Assembly (NCBI GenBank): GCA_016839055.1
Contig: JAEKNX010000001.1
Coordinates: 186,001-250,000 of the forward strand
Source: Spirochaetales bacterium
GTDB taxonomy: Bacteria; Spirochaetota; Spirochaetia; UBA9216
DNA length: 64,000 bases
Reading direction: 5' to 3'
In this document: positions 50,723 through 61,297 of the stretch, piece after piece
Numbering within the stretch: the stretch's first letter is position 1
Layout: each line of letters starts with the position of its first letter
Notes under the pieces: model-generated
What the model was told of the DNA's origin: nothing
Database searches by the model: none
What the model saw: the letters and a program-made list of their open reading frames with translations, nothing else
Position numbers and translations under genes: made by a program

Positions 50723-51532
50723 TCAGCTTATTTTAAACAGGCTTTTAAAATTTGTCTGAACGGCAGGAATGAGCTGCTCAAGGGGAATATCCCTTATCCG
50801 GGACATGAATGAATACGTATAACCGATGTACCCCGGATGGTTTTTTTTATGTCTGACGCCATCAGGACTCAGGTAGGGAGCATCGGTTTCAAGAAGAAGA
50901 CGCTCCAGGGGCACCGCGGCAGCTGCCTGTTGTATCAGATCTGATTTTTTATAGGTCAGGTTTCCTGCAAAAGATATGTAATATCCCATTTCGACGAACT
51001 TCATAGCAGTCTCGGCTGAATATGAAAAGCAGTGAATTATTCCCTTTCGGGGCGGAGAGAACTCCATAAGCATCTCAAGCGTGGCGCCCTCGGCGTCCCG
51101 GCTGTGAATAACAACCGGAAGATCCAGTTTCTCCGCCAGAGATAGCTGTTTCTCAAGCAAATCTCTCTGCTGAGCCTCTGTTCCATAGTTATGGAAGAAA
51201 TCAAGTCCTATCTCTCCAAGAGCAACAGCTTTTTTATCACGGCCAAGACAGTCAGCAAGGTATTTGAGTTTTTCATCTATTTCAGGATTTACACATTCAG
51301 AAGGATAATAGCCGTGGGCGGTATAAAGTCCGGGGTATAATTCGGCAGTCCTTATTCGGGCCTCAAAGTTGTCAGAGTTTATTCCGATATCGAGGGCATA
51401 TTTAAGCCCGCTTGAAAAGCAGCGGCCGATTATATCAAAAGCCTTCATTTCACGTTTAAGCATATGATAAAGATGAAAATGAGAATCAACCATCCCATTT
51501 TCGAGATTGAGTCTTTTTATATCATCCTGCAT
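50723..51532 (-). CDS. TatD-family metal-dependent hydrolase (DNase)
   Basis: 269 residues. Metal-site motifs MVDSHFHLYH, GEIGLDFFHNYG, LPVVIHSRDAEG, GIIHCFSYSAETAMKFVEMG and LLLETDAPYLSPDG are all present. Start placed at the ATG (MQDDIKRL) at 51532 with AAGGATA upstream; an ATG five codons earlier is possible. Overlaps the end of the signalling gene by 11 bases, so coupled. The likely role is 3'-5' exonuclease activity in DNA or RNA quality control. Confidence 0.9.
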   Translation of the reverse strand: MQDDIKRLNLENGMVDSHFHLYHMLKREMKAFDIIGRCFSSGLKYALDIGINSDNFEARIRTAELYPGLYTAHGYYPSECVNPEIDEKLKYLADCLGRDKKAVALGEIGLDFFHNYGTEAQQRDLLEKQLSLAEKLDLPVVIHSRDAEGATLEMLMEFSPPRKGIIHCFSYSAETAMKFVEMGYYISFAGNLTYKKSDLIQQAAAAVPLERLLLETDAPYLSPDGVRHKKNHPGYIGYTYSFMSRIRDIPLEQLIPAVQTNFKSLFKIS

Positions 51533-53441
51533 TTTTATCCTTTTCATCTATGAGAATTGATATGAAGGTCTCGATGAGTTCAGGATCAAACTGCTTTCCT
51601 GAGTTATTCCGAAGTTCGGTCACCGCCTCATCAAATAGTATTGCCTTTTTATACGGGGAGTCATGGGTCATGGCATCGAAGCTGTCAATCAGCATGAATA
51701 TTCTGGATTCCAGCGGAATCTCTTTTTTATTCAGTCCCGAGGGATATCCGCAGCCGTCCCATCTTTCATGGTGATAAAGGATCAAATCAGCGATAAGAGA
51801 GTAATCTGGAATAGCCTTTGTTATCCTGTATCCAATTATCGAATGCTGTTTTATTAACTCTGTCTCGGCATCCGTAAGGCTCTCAGTTTTAAGTAGGATT
51901 TCTTTAGGAATCCTGATTTTTCCAACATCATGCAGTGTCGCGAGTTTTGAAATATTTTCTGAAGACGTTGAAGAAAGGTTGAGCCTTTTTGCAAATATTT
52001 CGGCAAGTTTTATACATCGTCTTATATGATCATTGCTTTCATTGCTGCGCTTATTCATTGTCTTTAAAATGTCCGAGATTAGACTGTTCAGATGTTTTTC
52101 CCTGTTGGAGAGTTTCGTCCGGTACATTTTTTCATCTGCTATTTTTATGATATCCCTAAGGCTTACAGAGTTGTCATTCTTATCCGCGCAGCCTATAGAG
52201 ACGCTCGGTCTGACAAAGAACTCATCATAGCCGCTGTCTGAGCAGGCTTTTATAATTCTATCGGCCAGCTTCTCAGCCTTGCCTAGGGGGCTGTCAGGCA
52301 GAATGATTGAAAATTCGTCGCCTCCGATCCTCGCAATAACTTCGCCCTTTCTGCTGTTTGCAGACAGTATTGTGGCTATTGTCTTAAGAAGCTTATCACC
52401 GTATTCATGCCCGAAAGCATCATTAGTGAATTTTAGACCGTTTACATCGATGATGAGGATACTGGTCGGGAGGGCTTTACGTGACTGATCGATACGATTC
52501 AGTTCCTCTTCAAAATAAGCCCTGTTGTAGAGTCCTGTAAGGCTGTCATGAAAACTTTTAAATAGAATTTCTTTCTGGCGGATTTTCTCAGAACTGACAT
52601 CACGGATTATACAGACTTTTTCATCAGCCCCCGTCTTCACTAGACGGCAGTCATAAGATTTTGAAACCGCAGAATCTGTCTCCGTGAACTCAAAATTACG
52701 TACTGCCCCTAGTGCGGTAAGAGACTTGCTGTGATTCAGAATCTCTACAGCAAGTTTTCCTGGAATTGCAGACGTCAGATGTTTTCCCTCCGGGTTCTCT
52801 CCATAGGTTAATAGATCAAAGTTGGCGGCAGGATGATAGTCTATTAAATTACCGCTGTTGTTGAAAATAAGCAGAAGATCCGGAATGGCGTCAAGTAGGG
52901 CCCTTCCTCTGCGTCTGCTTCGTTCAAGAGAATGTTCAATATCTTTCCTGAATGATATATCAAGTTGGACTTCGATTATTCCTGTCATTGTCCCGTTGTC
53001 GTCAAAAACAGGCTGTGCGGAGACCAGATAGGTCGAGCCGTCCTTCTGTTCAACTTCCTCTTTCCATGGCCAGCCCGTATGCAGGGTGGTGGTTACAGGG
53101 CAGTTCTCACAGGGCCTGTCGAGATCATGTAAAATGTTGTAACAGTGGCGGCCAAGGATGTCTTCAATTGATGAATCTGGTGAAATGGATTTCAATCCTG
53201 AGCTGTTAAGCCATTTTATGTTATAATCGAGGTCAAGGTAGCATACCCGCTCGTCCAGGCTGTTGAGTATCTGTTCTTTTTCCCGTTCAGATTCATTCAT
53301 AGACTGAAGAATAATCGAGTTAAGAATTTCCTTCTTCTTTTTTTTCTTTTCCTTCTTGTTGTCGACGCGGAGTAGCTGTGGTAATGATTGCGAATTGTCC
53401 TTATTTCCAAAGAGCCCGTTAAAAAAGTTCATAGGCTGCAT
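51522..53441 (-). CDS. PAS-PAS-GGDEF-HD-GYP cyclic-di-GMP signalling protein
   Basis: About 639 residues. Two PAS domains (LDYNIKWLNSSGLKSISPDS through CENCPVTTTLHTGWPW; then LLDAIPDLLLIFNNSG), a GGDEF domain (FHDSLTGLYNRAYFEEELNR, ILIIDVNGLKFTNDAFGHEY, ARIGGDEFSIILPD) and an HD-GYP domain (LATLHDVGKIRIP, HHERWDGCGYPSG). Both active-site motifs are intact, so it can in principle make and break cyclic di-GMP; no RxxD inhibition site precedes GGDEF. No transmembrane segment. A conserved CxxC in the first PAS suggests a cofactor. Start uncertain: ATG 53441 or 53432, neither with a good ribosome site. Confidence 0.87.
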   Translation of the reverse strand: MQPMNFFNGLFGNKDNSQSLPQLLRVDNKKEKKKKKKEILNSIILQSMNESEREKEQILNSLDERVCYLDLDYNIKWLNSSGLKSISPDSSIEDILGRHCYNILHDLDRPCENCPVTTTLHTGWPWKEEVEQKDGSTYLVSAQPVFDDNGTMTGIIEVQLDISFRKDIEHSLERSRRRGRALLDAIPDLLLIFNNSGNLIDYHPAANFDLLTYGENPEGKHLTSAIPGKLAVEILNHSKSLTALGAVRNFEFTETDSAVSKSYDCRLVKTGADEKVCIIRDVSSEKIRQKEILFKSFHDSLTGLYNRAYFEEELNRIDQSRKALPTSILIIDVNGLKFTNDAFGHEYGDKLLKTIATILSANSRKGEVIARIGGDEFSIILPDSPLGKAEKLADRIIKACSDSGYDEFFVRPSVSIGCADKNDNSVSLRDIIKIADEKMYRTKLSNREKHLNSLISDILKTMNKRSNESNDHIRRCIKLAEIFAKRLNLSSTSSENISKLATLHDVGKIRIPKEILLKTESLTDAETELIKQHSIIGYRITKAIPDYSLIADLILYHHERWDGCGYPSGLNKKEIPLESRIFMLIDSFDAMTHDSPYKKAILFDEAVTELRNNSGKQFDPELIETFISILIDEKDKNAG

Positions 53442-53523
53442 GTTGAACGAAAATATTTTTATACACAAGTCAATTTAATATAAAAGCGGGATAATATCCA
53501 TATTGTTTGAAATAATATATTGC

Positions 53524-53553
53524 TTGACAACTTTAAAAGACGGCCGCTAACAT
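53524..53553 (+). promoter_or_regulatory. Candidate promoter of the carbamoyl-amidase-like gene
   Basis: TTGACA (53524-53529), 18-base spacer, TAACAT (53548-53553), followed by ATGGAGGAAG and the start codon at 53572. The predicted leader is about 12 bases. Confidence 0.5.
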
Positions 53554-53571
53554 TAGTAATGGAGGAAGAAA

Positions 53572-54441
53572 ATGAGTAGAATTATTAAATGCGCGCATAT
53601 TCAGGCTTCGAATCCGAAACACGATGGCTCAGTGCTTGAAATTAAAGAAGCAATGATTAAAAAGCATATTCCCATGATTGAGGAGGCCGGAGAGAAGGGA
53701 GTTCAGATTCTCTGTCTTCAGGAAATCTTTTTCGGTCCGTATTTCTGTGCCGAGCAGGATATCAAATGGTATGAAACGGCCGAAACCGTTCCGGGACCAA
53801 CGACCGAACGTCTGTCGGTTTATGCTAAGAAATACAAGATGGTATTAATCCTTCCTGTTTATGAGAAGGCGATTGACGGGGTCTATTATAATACCGCGGC
53901 CGTAATTGACGCCGATGGTAAATATCTCGGCAAGTTCCAGAAAATACATATTCCTCATACCTGGCCGGGATTCTGGGAGAAGTTTTATTTTAAACCCGGC
54001 AATCAGGGGTTTCCTGTTTTTGATACAGCTTATGCTAAAATCGGCGTGTTCATCTGCTATGACAGGCATTTCCCTGAATGCGCGAGAATCCTTGCATTAA
54101 ACGGGGCTGAAATTCTATTTAATCCGTCTGCAACCGTAGCCGGAAAATCGCAGTATCTCTGGGAGCTCGAGCAGCCTGCCCAGGCTGCAGCCAATGGTGT
54201 GTTTATCGGGGCAAACAATCGGGTCGGACTCGAGAAGCCCTGGGAATTCGGTCGGTTTTACGGCTCAAGCTATTTCGTTGATCCCAGGGGACAGATAATT
54301 AAGAAGGGAAGCGATGACAAGGATGAGGTTGTTATTGCCGACCTTGACCTGGATATGATAAGGGAAGTCAGGGACGGCTGGCAGTTCTTCCGTGACCGCC
54401 GCCCCGAGATGTACTACGACATCTGCGATTTTCTTCCCTGA
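53572..54441 (+). CDS. Carbon-nitrogen hydrolase (beta-ureidopropionase / N-carbamoylputrescine amidase type)
   Basis: 289 residues, nitrilase superfamily. The Glu-Lys-Cys triad is in ILCLQEIFFGPYF (E), LGKFQKIHIPH (K) and GVFICYDRHFPECARI (C). NPSATVAGKSQYLWELEQPA and FIGANNRVGLE are close to beta-ureidopropionase and N-carbamoylputrescine amidase. It would release CO2 and NH3 from a carbamoylated amine or amino acid in the cytoplasm. GGAGGAAG precedes the ATG. Neighbours do not suggest a pathway, and no pyrimidine or polyamine genes are seen. Confidence 0.88.
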   Translation: MSRIIKCAHIQASNPKHDGSVLEIKEAMIKKHIPMIEEAGEKGVQILCLQEIFFGPYFCAEQDIKWYETAETVPGPTTERLSVYAKKYKMVLILPVYEKAIDGVYYNTAAVIDADGKYLGKFQKIHIPHTWPGFWEKFYFKPGNQGFPVFDTAYAKIGVFICYDRHFPECARILALNGAEILFNPSATVAGKSQYLWELEQPAQAAANGVFIGANNRVGLEKPWEFGRFYGSSYFVDPRGQIIKKGSDDKDEVVIADLDLDMIREVRDGWQFFRDRRPEMYYDICDFLP

Positions 54442-54443
54442 TT

Positions 54444-55697
54444 CTACTCGTACCGGAGGGCTTCATGCGGTACGAGTTTGGCCGCCCTTACCGCGGGGTA
54501 GAATCCCGACAGAAGCCCCGTAATAAGCGAGAGAAGCACCGCTATGGCGGCGGTTCCCGGATCGATGATGACGGGCCATGATGCAAGCTTGCCGATGATT
54601 ACCGAGGCAAGGGCCGCGAGGCCCAGGCCGCCGAGTCCGCCGCCGCCGCAGAGAATCAGGGTTTCAATTAGAAACTGAGTTCTGATGTCGGACTGCCGGG
54701 CGCCGAGAGCCTTTCTGATGCCTATCTCACGGGTGCGCTCCTTGACCGAGACGAGCATGATGTTCATGATTCCTATTGCGGCAACTAGTAAGGCAATTCC
54801 CGCAAGGACGGCAACCCCTATGGTGATTGTCGTGACCACTGTGTTAATCATCTCAAGCTGTTCCTTCATCGATGTCACCGAGAATTTGTCAACCCGATCG
54901 TCCCATTTGCCGTGATTGCGGGCCAGCACCCGGCTTGCTTCCGCCTGGGCAGTTTTTATGTCCCCGATGCTCACGGCCTTGGCCATTACATTCCAGTAAT
55001 CCCCGTCGCCGCCGAAGATCCGTTTAAACAGTGAGATAGGGACAACGAAGGCGTTGTTGAAGGTAGAGTCCGGGTCGGAGATGGATATTGTATCAGTTTT
55101 TTCCTTCTTTTCGAGGACTCCAATAATTTTAACAGGCAGCCCGAAGGCTGTAATGTAATTACCGACCGGATCAGTGTCGGGGAAAAACTCTTCTTTGATG
55201 GCGTAGCCCACAACCGCGACCTTTTCCTGATGGAGAATCTCATCTTCAGTCATTATCCTGCCGGACAGGAGTTTAAACTCAACATACTCGATATAGGCTT
55301 CGGTAGTCCCGGTTACGGTGAGCTGTTTTTCGGTTTCCCCGGCTTTTATCAGCGTTCTCTTCTGCGAAATAGGAGCAATTGCAGTGAGATGGGGAGCATA
55401 CTTTCCTAGATCCTCAATGTCGCGAGCCGTCATTCCTTCTAGCTTGAATGAGCGGTTCAGGCTCCATGCCTGCCAGTTGATGTTTATTGAGAGTGAGGTT
55501 GGGGTTAGCCCCTCGAATTCTTTCATGATGATAGAGCGTCCGCCCGCTCCAGCTGCTATTACTGTGATGACTGAGGATATTCCAATTACTATTCCGAGCA
55601 GAGTCAGCACTGTACGAGATTTATTTGAAATAATTGCAGAGACGGCTTCGATTAAAAGATTCGCAAAGTTTACTGTTCGGCTTTTTTTCACAAACAA
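54444..55697 (-). CDS. ABC transporter permease, MacB/FtsX family (second)
   Basis: 417 residues. One N-terminal helix (SRTVLTLLGIVIGISSVITV), a periplasmic MacB-type domain of about 220 residues, and a C-terminal FtsX domain with three helices ([55 protein letters not shown]). MacB-like mechanotransmission permease. The upstream permease gene ends 3 bases before its start, so they are made together and probably pair as a heterodimer. Last gene of the minus-strand efflux cluster. Confidence 0.9.
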   Translation of the reverse strand: MFVKKSRTVNFANLLIEAVSAIISNKSRTVLTLLGIVIGISSVITVIAAGAGGRSIIMKEFEGLTPTSLSININWQAWSLNRSFKLEGMTARDIEDLGKYAPHLTAIAPISQKRTLIKAGETEKQLTVTGTTEAYIEYVEFKLLSGRIMTEDEILHQEKVAVVGYAIKEEFFPDTDPVGNYITAFGLPVKIIGVLEKKEKTDTISISDPDSTFNNAFVVPISLFKRIFGGDGDYWNVMAKAVSIGDIKTAQAEASRVLARNHGKWDDRVDKFSVTSMKEQLEMINTVVTTITIGVAVLAGIALLVAAIGIMNIMLVSVKERTREIGIRKALGARQSDIRTQFLIETLILCGGGGLGGLGLAALASVIIGKLASWPVIIDPGTAAIAVLLSLITGLLSGFYPAVRAAKLVPHEALRYE

Positions 55698-55700
55698 CTC

Positions 55701-56915
55701 CTAATGATCCGCTCGCAGCGCTTCTACCGGCATCAGCTGTGAAGCCTTCCAGGCCGGATAAATACCAAATACTAAGCCTATGAAAGTCGATATGGCGAGT
55801 GCGCCGAGTACTATGGCAAGGCTGAGCATGAATTTCCATTTTAGAATCATGCAGGCAATTGAGGCTATCCCCGCGCCGAAGATTACTCCGGTGCCGCCGC
55901 CGATAATGCACAGGACAATTGCTTCTATAACAAACTGAATGACAATATCCGATCGGGTAGCCCCAACGGCCATCCTGATTCCTATCTCGCGTGTCCGTTC
56001 TGTAACGGCAACGAGCATGATGTTCATGATGCCCAGGCCTCCTACGACTATCGATATTGCCGCGATAACAAGGACGAGAGTGGAGATAATATTTAGAATT
56101 TTATCAACCATGCCTACATAGGAATCTAGTCTCTCAATCCTGAACCTGGTCTCACCCCGCAGAAGACCGTATTTATTATTAAGATATGCCTCCATCCGTT
56201 CCTCGGCAATATCGACATATTCCAGATTCTCAAATTTGAGGAGATAGACCCAGTATTTTATATTTCCGCCGCCCCATGCCTTTGCCGCTATGAAATCTGA
56301 CGGTATGAAGACCGTATTATTGTCTGAACCGTCTGATAAAAAGGTATTGGAGACTCTGTCGGTAAGTCCTATGACCGTAAAGTTTTTCTCGGATATCTTA
56401 ATTTCTTTGCCTATAGGATCTTCATATTTAAAGAGGCGCGAGGCAATGTCTGGTCTTAAAACACAGACCCGCTTACGGTTTATAACATCCTGCTGCAAAT
56501 ACTGGCGGCCTTCTTTTATATTAATATCGAACATGTCGAAGTGATCCGGTTCGGCACCGAAGACGGTAATCTCCGCGGTTTCTCCCTTATAGCTAACCGT
56601 ATAGGCCGCGTCGAATATCGAGCCCGAGCCGATGCGCCCAGGCAGGGACTGTTTGAAAAAGCTTATATCACGGCTGTCCATCAGCACTCGACGTTCGTCG
56701 CTCATATAATTTGAGTTGTCTACCTGTACCCAGAGCATGGTTGACCCGTAGCGGCCTATCTCGCTGCCTACCGAGTCCCTGAACGCAAGCCCGATTACAG
56801 ATATGGCGATAAGGCATCCGACTCCGAAATTTATGCCGAGAATGGTTAGGAAAGACCGGATTTTATTTCCTCTGATTACATCGAAAGACTCTCTGAGTCC
56901 CTCAGCTATCTTCAT
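55701..56915 (-). CDS. ABC transporter permease, MacB/FtsX family (first)
   Basis: 404 residues with the same layout as its neighbour: N-terminal helix ([20 protein letters not shown]), a periplasmic domain, and the FtsX region [20 protein letters not shown] through [20 protein letters not shown]. Overlaps the ATPase gene end by 14 bases. Two unequal permeases instead of one suggests a heterodimeric MacB-type exporter or lipoprotein/peptide transporter. Confidence 0.9.
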   Translation of the reverse strand: MKIAEGLRESFDVIRGNKIRSFLTILGINFGVGCLIAISVIGLAFRDSVGSEIGRYGSTMLWVQVDNSNYMSDERRVLMDSRDISFFKQSLPGRIGSGSIFDAAYTVSYKGETAEITVFGAEPDHFDMFDINIKEGRQYLQQDVINRKRVCVLRPDIASRLFKYEDPIGKEIKISEKNFTVIGLTDRVSNTFLSDGSDNNTVFIPSDFIAAKAWGGGNIKYWVYLLKFENLEYVDIAEERMEAYLNNKYGLLRGETRFRIERLDSYVGMVDKILNIISTLVLVIAAISIVVGGLGIMNIMLVAVTERTREIGIRMAVGATRSDIVIQFVIEAIVLCIIGGGTGVIFGAGIASIACMILKWKFMLSLAIVLGALAISTFIGLVFGIYPAWKASQLMPVEALRADH

Positions 56916-57699
56916 CAGCGGCTCCCTTTGCCGGTGTATGCCGCTGCATGGCTTCTTCCAGATCCTGCGTCGAGAGATCTGCCAGACTATTCAGTATCAG
57001 TTCGGCATCAGCCCGGCTTTTAACTTTTTCATCACCATGAATCCTGCCGTCCCTGAGGTGGATTATCCTTTTTCCATGCAGGGCAATATCCATTTCATGT
57101 GTGACCATGACGATGGTCGATCCCTGATTATGAAGCCTCTGAAACAGGGCCATGATGTTAAGTCCTGTTCTCGAGTCAAGGTTTCCGGTCGGCTCATCGG
57201 CAAAGAGAATGCTCGGATTGTTGACCAGGGCACGGGCTATTGCAACACGCTGCCTCTGGCCGCCGGAGAGCTCATTTGGTTTATGATCAGCCCTGTCAGA
57301 GAGTTCCACGCGTTCGAGCGCCTCATCGGCAAGCTTGCGCCTCTCTTTGGCCGAATAGCCAGAATATATGAGCGGCAGCTCTACGTTTCGTCGCGCGGAT
57401 ATTCTCGGCAGAAGGTTGAATGTCTGGAAGACAAAGCCTATCTGCCGGTTACGCACCTCGGCCAGCTCCTGGTCGGTCAGCTTTGAGACATCTTTTCCTC
57501 CCAGGAAGTATGAGCCTGAGGAGGGGCGGTCCAGACAGCCGATGATATTCATAAGAGTTGATTTTCCGGAGCCTGAGGCTCCCATGACGCATATGAATTC
57601 ATGGTCTGAGATTTCAAGGCTGACCCCGTCCAGTGCCCTGACTTCGATGTCTCCCATCCTGTATATCTTCGAAATATCTTTTATGTCAATAATGGCCAA
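56902..57699 (-). CDS. ABC transporter ATP-binding protein, MacB/LolD type
   Basis: About 265 residues. Walker [11 protein letters not shown]-loop [14 protein letters not shown], signature [15 protein letters not shown], Walker [17 protein letters not shown] and switch MVTHEMD. I favour TTG 57699 ([12 protein letters not shown] follows) because it lies 4 bases after the adaptor stop, with AGGTAAG upstream; longer starts run back into the adaptor gene. The C-terminal 40 residues beyond the ABC fold are an extra tail. Drives the two MacB-like permeases. Confidence 0.9.
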   Translation of the reverse strand: MAIIDIKDISKIYRMGDIEVRALDGVSLEISDHEFICVMGASGSGKSTLMNIIGCLDRPSSGSYFLGGKDVSKLTDQELAEVRNRQIGFVFQTFNLLPRISARRNVELPLIYSGYSAKERRKLADEALERVELSDRADHKPNELSGGQRQRVAIARALVNNPSILFADEPTGNLDSRTGLNIMALFQRLHNQGSTIVMVTHEMDIALHGKRIIHLRDGRIHGDEKVKSRADAELILNSLADLSTQDLEEAMQRHTPAKGAADEDS

Positions 57700-57703
57700 G
57701 TTC

Positions 57704-59020
57704 TTACCTGCCTGTACTATCTTCGGTATCATCTTCATCTTCATCGATGATGATCTTTACTTCTGTGCCGTCTTCAACACCCGGAATCCGTCCTTCAATA
57801 ATAAGATCATCTCCGAAGAGACCCTTTGTTACCTCGATATTTTCTATTCCGAGAATTCCGGTTTCAATCTCACGTTTTCTAGCGGTAAAGAACTCAGCAG
57901 ACCCGGCATCGTACCCCTCGGGAGGTTCAAGATAGAAGACCCATTTTTTTCCTTTTTCGACAAAATAAGCTTCTACCGGAATTGAAGGCGACTGATCTTT
58001 TTCTTCTACGATAATATAGATTGACGCACTCGCGCCGATTCTTGCCGCCTTATCAGGATTTTCAAGGAGATCAACTTCTATCTCGCAGACCCGTGAATCA
58101 TTAATTTTTTTAATCATCGGAGCTATTCTTGAAACCCGGCCTGAAAGTTCCTTACCTATGAAAGAGTCGGAGGTTATTTTCACCTCCTGCCCGACGGCTA
58201 TATAAGAGAGATCCACTTCGTCAACGAGTGCGTCAACTACCAATTGGGTCTCGTCATGGATTTCTGCGAGCATCATACCAAGCTCGACAACGGAGTTCTC
58301 ATCGACATTGAGGTCGGTGATTGTTCCACCTGATTCAGCCTTTATTTCATAGTATTTTATATTTTTCCCGGCGATATCTAAATCACTGAGAGCCTTTGCG
58401 ACCTCGGGAGAGTTTTCGACAATTTTCGAATCAGAGAGAAAGGATGAGGTCCGCTGATCATCGAGGGGCCTTCCTTCACGGAAATTCAGTTTCTGCCTGC
58501 CCGAATCCAGGTTCTCGCTTGCTATGAAGAAAGCTTCTTCCTTCATACGGAGCTCTTCATCACTAATCGAACCAATTTTGTGAAGTTCCGCTGTCCGGTT
58601 GAAATCGCGTTCGGCCTGATCTTTGGCAGTATGCGCGCTCGAGTAGGCGGTGCGCAGGTTGAGGAGTTCAGCCCTGACTGCCATCTGAGAGTTTATCACC
58701 GCGTTTTCTGCATTGATCAGCTTGTTATCGAGACTTTCCTTGTCGAGAATTATCAAAATCTGACCACGCTGCACTATCTGTCCTTCCTCGACAGGAACTT
58801 CGTTAACCGCTGCCTCAACGGCAGCGTAGATCTTTGTGTTCTTTTTTGAGGTAATCTCACCGTTCGCAGTAACTTCTCGGATGAAATCCTGAAGTTCAAC
58901 CGTAAATGGACTTACCTCAATAAGGCTGTTCTTATTTTTTGATATGATGCTGACGGTAACAAGGGCTGCTACTATTACAAGCCCCGCCGCTATCAGCATC
59001 TTTTTCTTTCCAGTTGTCAT
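57704..59020 (-). CDS. Periplasmic adaptor subunit (HlyD/MacA/RND membrane fusion family)
   Basis: 438 residues. One N-terminal anchor ([20 protein letters not shown]), a lipoyl/barrel-sandwich half ([20 protein letters not shown]), a helical hairpin (residues about 90-200), the second half ([20 protein letters not shown]) and beta-barrel domains ([20 protein letters not shown]). The acidic C-terminal tail ([10 protein letters not shown]) is unusual. Connects the inner-membrane MacB-like permeases to the TolC-like channel encoded just upstream. Confidence 0.9.
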   Translation of the reverse strand: MTTGKKKMLIAAGLVIVAALVTVSIISKNKNSLIEVSPFTVELQDFIREVTANGEITSKKNTKIYAAVEAAVNEVPVEEGQIVQRGQILIILDKESLDNKLINAENAVINSQMAVRAELLNLRTAYSSAHTAKDQAERDFNRTAELHKIGSISDEELRMKEEAFFIASENLDSGRQKLNFREGRPLDDQRTSSFLSDSKIVENSPEVAKALSDLDIAGKNIKYYEIKAESGGTITDLNVDENSVVELGMMLAEIHDETQLVVDALVDEVDLSYIAVGQEVKITSDSFIGKELSGRVSRIAPMIKKINDSRVCEIEVDLLENPDKAARIGASASIYIIVEEKDQSPSIPVEAYFVEKGKKWVFYLEPPEGYDAGSAEFFTARKREIETGILGIENIEVTKGLFGDDLIIEGRIPGVEDGTEVKIIIDEDEDDTEDSTGR

Positions 59021-59043
59021 ATTTTCTCCATGTCAGCCGAAGG

Positions 59044-60528
59044 TCAGCCTAGCAGCATTCCTTCAAGATCATAGCCGAGCAGTTTGTACAGCTGCAGAAC
59101 GGCCAAATTATAATTTATTTTATTTAAAAGCAGGGAAAGTCTCGTGTTTTCAAGTTCTATCTGGAGATCCAGCAGGTCTTTCTGGGTAATTCCTCCAAGC
59201 TCGAACTCTTTCAGCCCTTTATCATACTCAAATCGGCTTGTTTCTTCTTGAAGAATATAGATATCAGAAAGTTTACGGCTGAGGATTATGTTGTTTAGAA
59301 AAAGATTCATCTGAGACACGGTCCGTGCGCGTTTATCTTCAAGTTCGTTTTCCAGTCTAAGAAGCTCATTTTTTTTTACAGCAATTGCACTCTCTGCCGC
59401 GCCTCCGTCAATAATTGAAGAACTCAAGCCGAGACTCAGGCTCAGGTTGTCGGAATATGTTTCTTCGGTAAGACCGCTCGAGATTTTATAGGTCCCGCCG
59501 GCATTGAGAATCATGGCTGACTGCTGCTGCTTGAGCACTATTTCAGATTCAGTGATTGCAATCCGGTTGAGACTTATTCTTATATCAGGACTATTATCAA
59601 GCCGGGACAGCAGGTCCGCAACCTCAATACCACCGCTATTTAATTCTGTTATTACAGACTCCGCGTCGGAAGAAGCTGAGCTCTCAGAGTCCATGAGCAT
59701 AGCGGCGGTGAGTCCGTAAACCGAAGACATGAGTTCGTTCGCGGATATAAGAGCTTGTTCCGCTTTTAGAAGATCCGCGGACGACTGAAGACTTGCTGCC
59801 CTGGCTGAATTAAGCTGTCCGAGGGTCCATATACCGAGCTGATATTCTTTTTCCATGCGTCGGAGATATTCTGTGTTAGTCTTAAGTCTTACAGCAATAA
59901 GGTCTACCTGATATTTCGCCTTCAGCAGATTGTAATAATCTTCAATTGCCGATATTACAAGGATGTTGCGGTTATTCTGATAGTTGATTCTACTTATATC
60001 AAGATTCTGATCAACCTGTCTAAGTGAAGCGCCGTAGGCCTCTCCGAAATAAAGCGGTTGGGAAAGTCCTATCGAAAATGATAGATCATTATGAAATAGG
60101 GCCTCCTGCCGGGGCAAGAGGGGTGAGTTGGACTCCTCTATTCCCGAGCCTCTTATTCTGTCGGAGACACTGCCGCTGAGAGTACCGTAAGACGGAAGGA
60201 GCTGGGAAAAACTTAGTTCGGGTCCGCCTAACAACGAATAATTATTTGTAATTACAATATCGTCAGTTAAGATGTTCTTAAACGAATTTTGCCCTGAGCT
60301 GTCGAGTCCGCCGGTTAACTGTAGATAATACTGCGACATGGCAGCCTCGTGCTGCAGGCGGCCGCCCTCATTATATGCTTCATTGGCGGTATATGCCCGG
60401 CAGTCTGTTTTCAGTGCTACAAGAACCGCGGTCAGCGCCCTGTCGTTGAGGGTGAAGTCCGGCTCAGCATGAACCAGGGCCGCAGAGATGAGTAGGAATG
60501 TGATGATGATGATTGATTTTCCGGCCAT
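59044..60528 (-). CDS. TolC-family outer-membrane efflux protein
   Basis: 494 residues. Signal peptide SIIIITFLLISAALVHA, then the two-repeat TolC pattern with long helices (INYQNNRNILVISAIEDYYN, LLKAKYQVDLIAVRLKTNTE, QLNSARAASLQSSADLLKAE) and C-terminal GITQKDLLDLQIELENTRLS, LNYNLAVLQLYKLLG-like end. Forms the trimeric exit channel. The adaptor gene follows after 23 bases on the same strand; the Yip1-like gene precedes it by 7 bases. Confidence 0.88.
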   Translation of the reverse strand: MAGKSIIIITFLLISAALVHAEPDFTLNDRALTAVLVALKTDCRAYTANEAYNEGGRLQHEAAMSQYYLQLTGGLDSSGQNSFKNILTDDIVITNNYSLLGGPELSFSQLLPSYGTLSGSVSDRIRGSGIEESNSPLLPRQEALFHNDLSFSIGLSQPLYFGEAYGASLRQVDQNLDISRINYQNNRNILVISAIEDYYNLLKAKYQVDLIAVRLKTNTEYLRRMEKEYQLGIWTLGQLNSARAASLQSSADLLKAEQALISANELMSSVYGLTAAMLMDSESSASSDAESVITELNSGGIEVADLLSRLDNSPDIRISLNRIAITESEIVLKQQQSAMILNAGGTYKISSGLTEETYSDNLSLSLGLSSSIIDGGAAESAIAVKKNELLRLENELEDKRARTVSQMNLFLNNIILSRKLSDIYILQEETSRFEYDKGLKEFELGGITQKDLLDLQIELENTRLSLLLNKINYNLAVLQLYKLLGYDLEGMLLG

Positions 60529-60535
60529 TTTTAAT

Positions 60536-61297
60536 TTATTTCACCACCATCGTAAACGCTAGTCCGACAGCTATCATTACCACAGCCGCGGCAATCGTGA
60601 TTTTCAGGGCTTTACTGGTTGAAAGACCGGCGGCGCCCCTTAGAGCTGCAAAAAGATAGCCGTAATACAGCCAGTTGAAAATATCAGTTAGCGCGTCAAT
60701 AAGATAGTAAAGGGTAGAGCCGATCTTGCCCGGATCGAAGAGTACCGCAAGGCTCACCGGAGAGGTCAGGGCATACTGAAGGTCAGCTGTTTCCTGTACC
60801 CTTGAGAGGATTCTCTCATAATCGGTAATCACCGTGATGAAGGTCTTGAGAATCATCTGAACAACTGAAATAAGTGCGATGAATACCATAATTCTAAGCA
60901 GCAGTTTAAGGCTGATTTTCTCTTTTGAAATTACGGTAAATAATTTTAGAAGGAAAACAGAAACGGCAAGCATTAAAGCAAAACCGAAGACACCGCCTAC
61001 AACAGAACCTACGATTGTAAAGGTTTTCATATTTCCCGATGTTAACTGCTGCTCCATAAGCTCAATCTGCTCGGTGCTGAGTTCGGTTCCTTTTTCCTGC
61101 ATGTTGCTGATCTGAACCCGCATTATGGCGTCAGCGTAGGCGTCACTGCTTTGTATAGGAATAAGCATCATGGAAGCCGCAGCAGATAGAAGAAGTATTA
61201 TTATCAGAGGAAGCGCTATCTTTGTTGTACTGTCAACCTTTGAAAACCCCTGAATGGGTGACGGGATTATTTGTGCCCATAGTTTTACTGAATTCAT
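60536..61297 (-). CDS. Yip1-family membrane protein
   Basis: 253 residues with five hydrophobic segments and the Yip1 layout: a cytoplasmic start ending SPIQGFSKVDS, helix 1 (IALPLIIILLLSAAASMMLI), a long charged loop (residues 50-85), then VGSVVGGVFGFALMLAVSVF, LLLRIMVFIALISVVQMILK and two more helices. Function in bacteria is not established. First gene of the transcript containing TolC, adaptor and MacB-like genes, so it may assist assembly or sensing in the envelope. Confidence 0.8.
   Translation of the reverse strand: MNSVKLWAQIIPSPIQGFSKVDSTTKIALPLIIILLLSAAASMMLIPIQSSDAYADAIMRVQISNMQEKGTELSTEQIELMEQQLTSGNMKTFTIVGSVVGGVFGFALMLAVSVFLLKLFTVISKEKISLKLLLRIMVFIALISVVQMILKTFITVITDYERILSRVQETADLQYALTSPVSLAVLFDPGKIGSTLYYLIDALTDIFNWLYYGYLFAALRGAAGLSTSKALKITIAAAVVMIAVGLAFTMVVK

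Noticed and set aside
56803-57486. Plus-strand frame of 227 codons across the ABC ATPase
   Set aside because: The minus strand carries all Walker, Q-loop and signature motifs of an ATPase here; the plus frame is a shadow.
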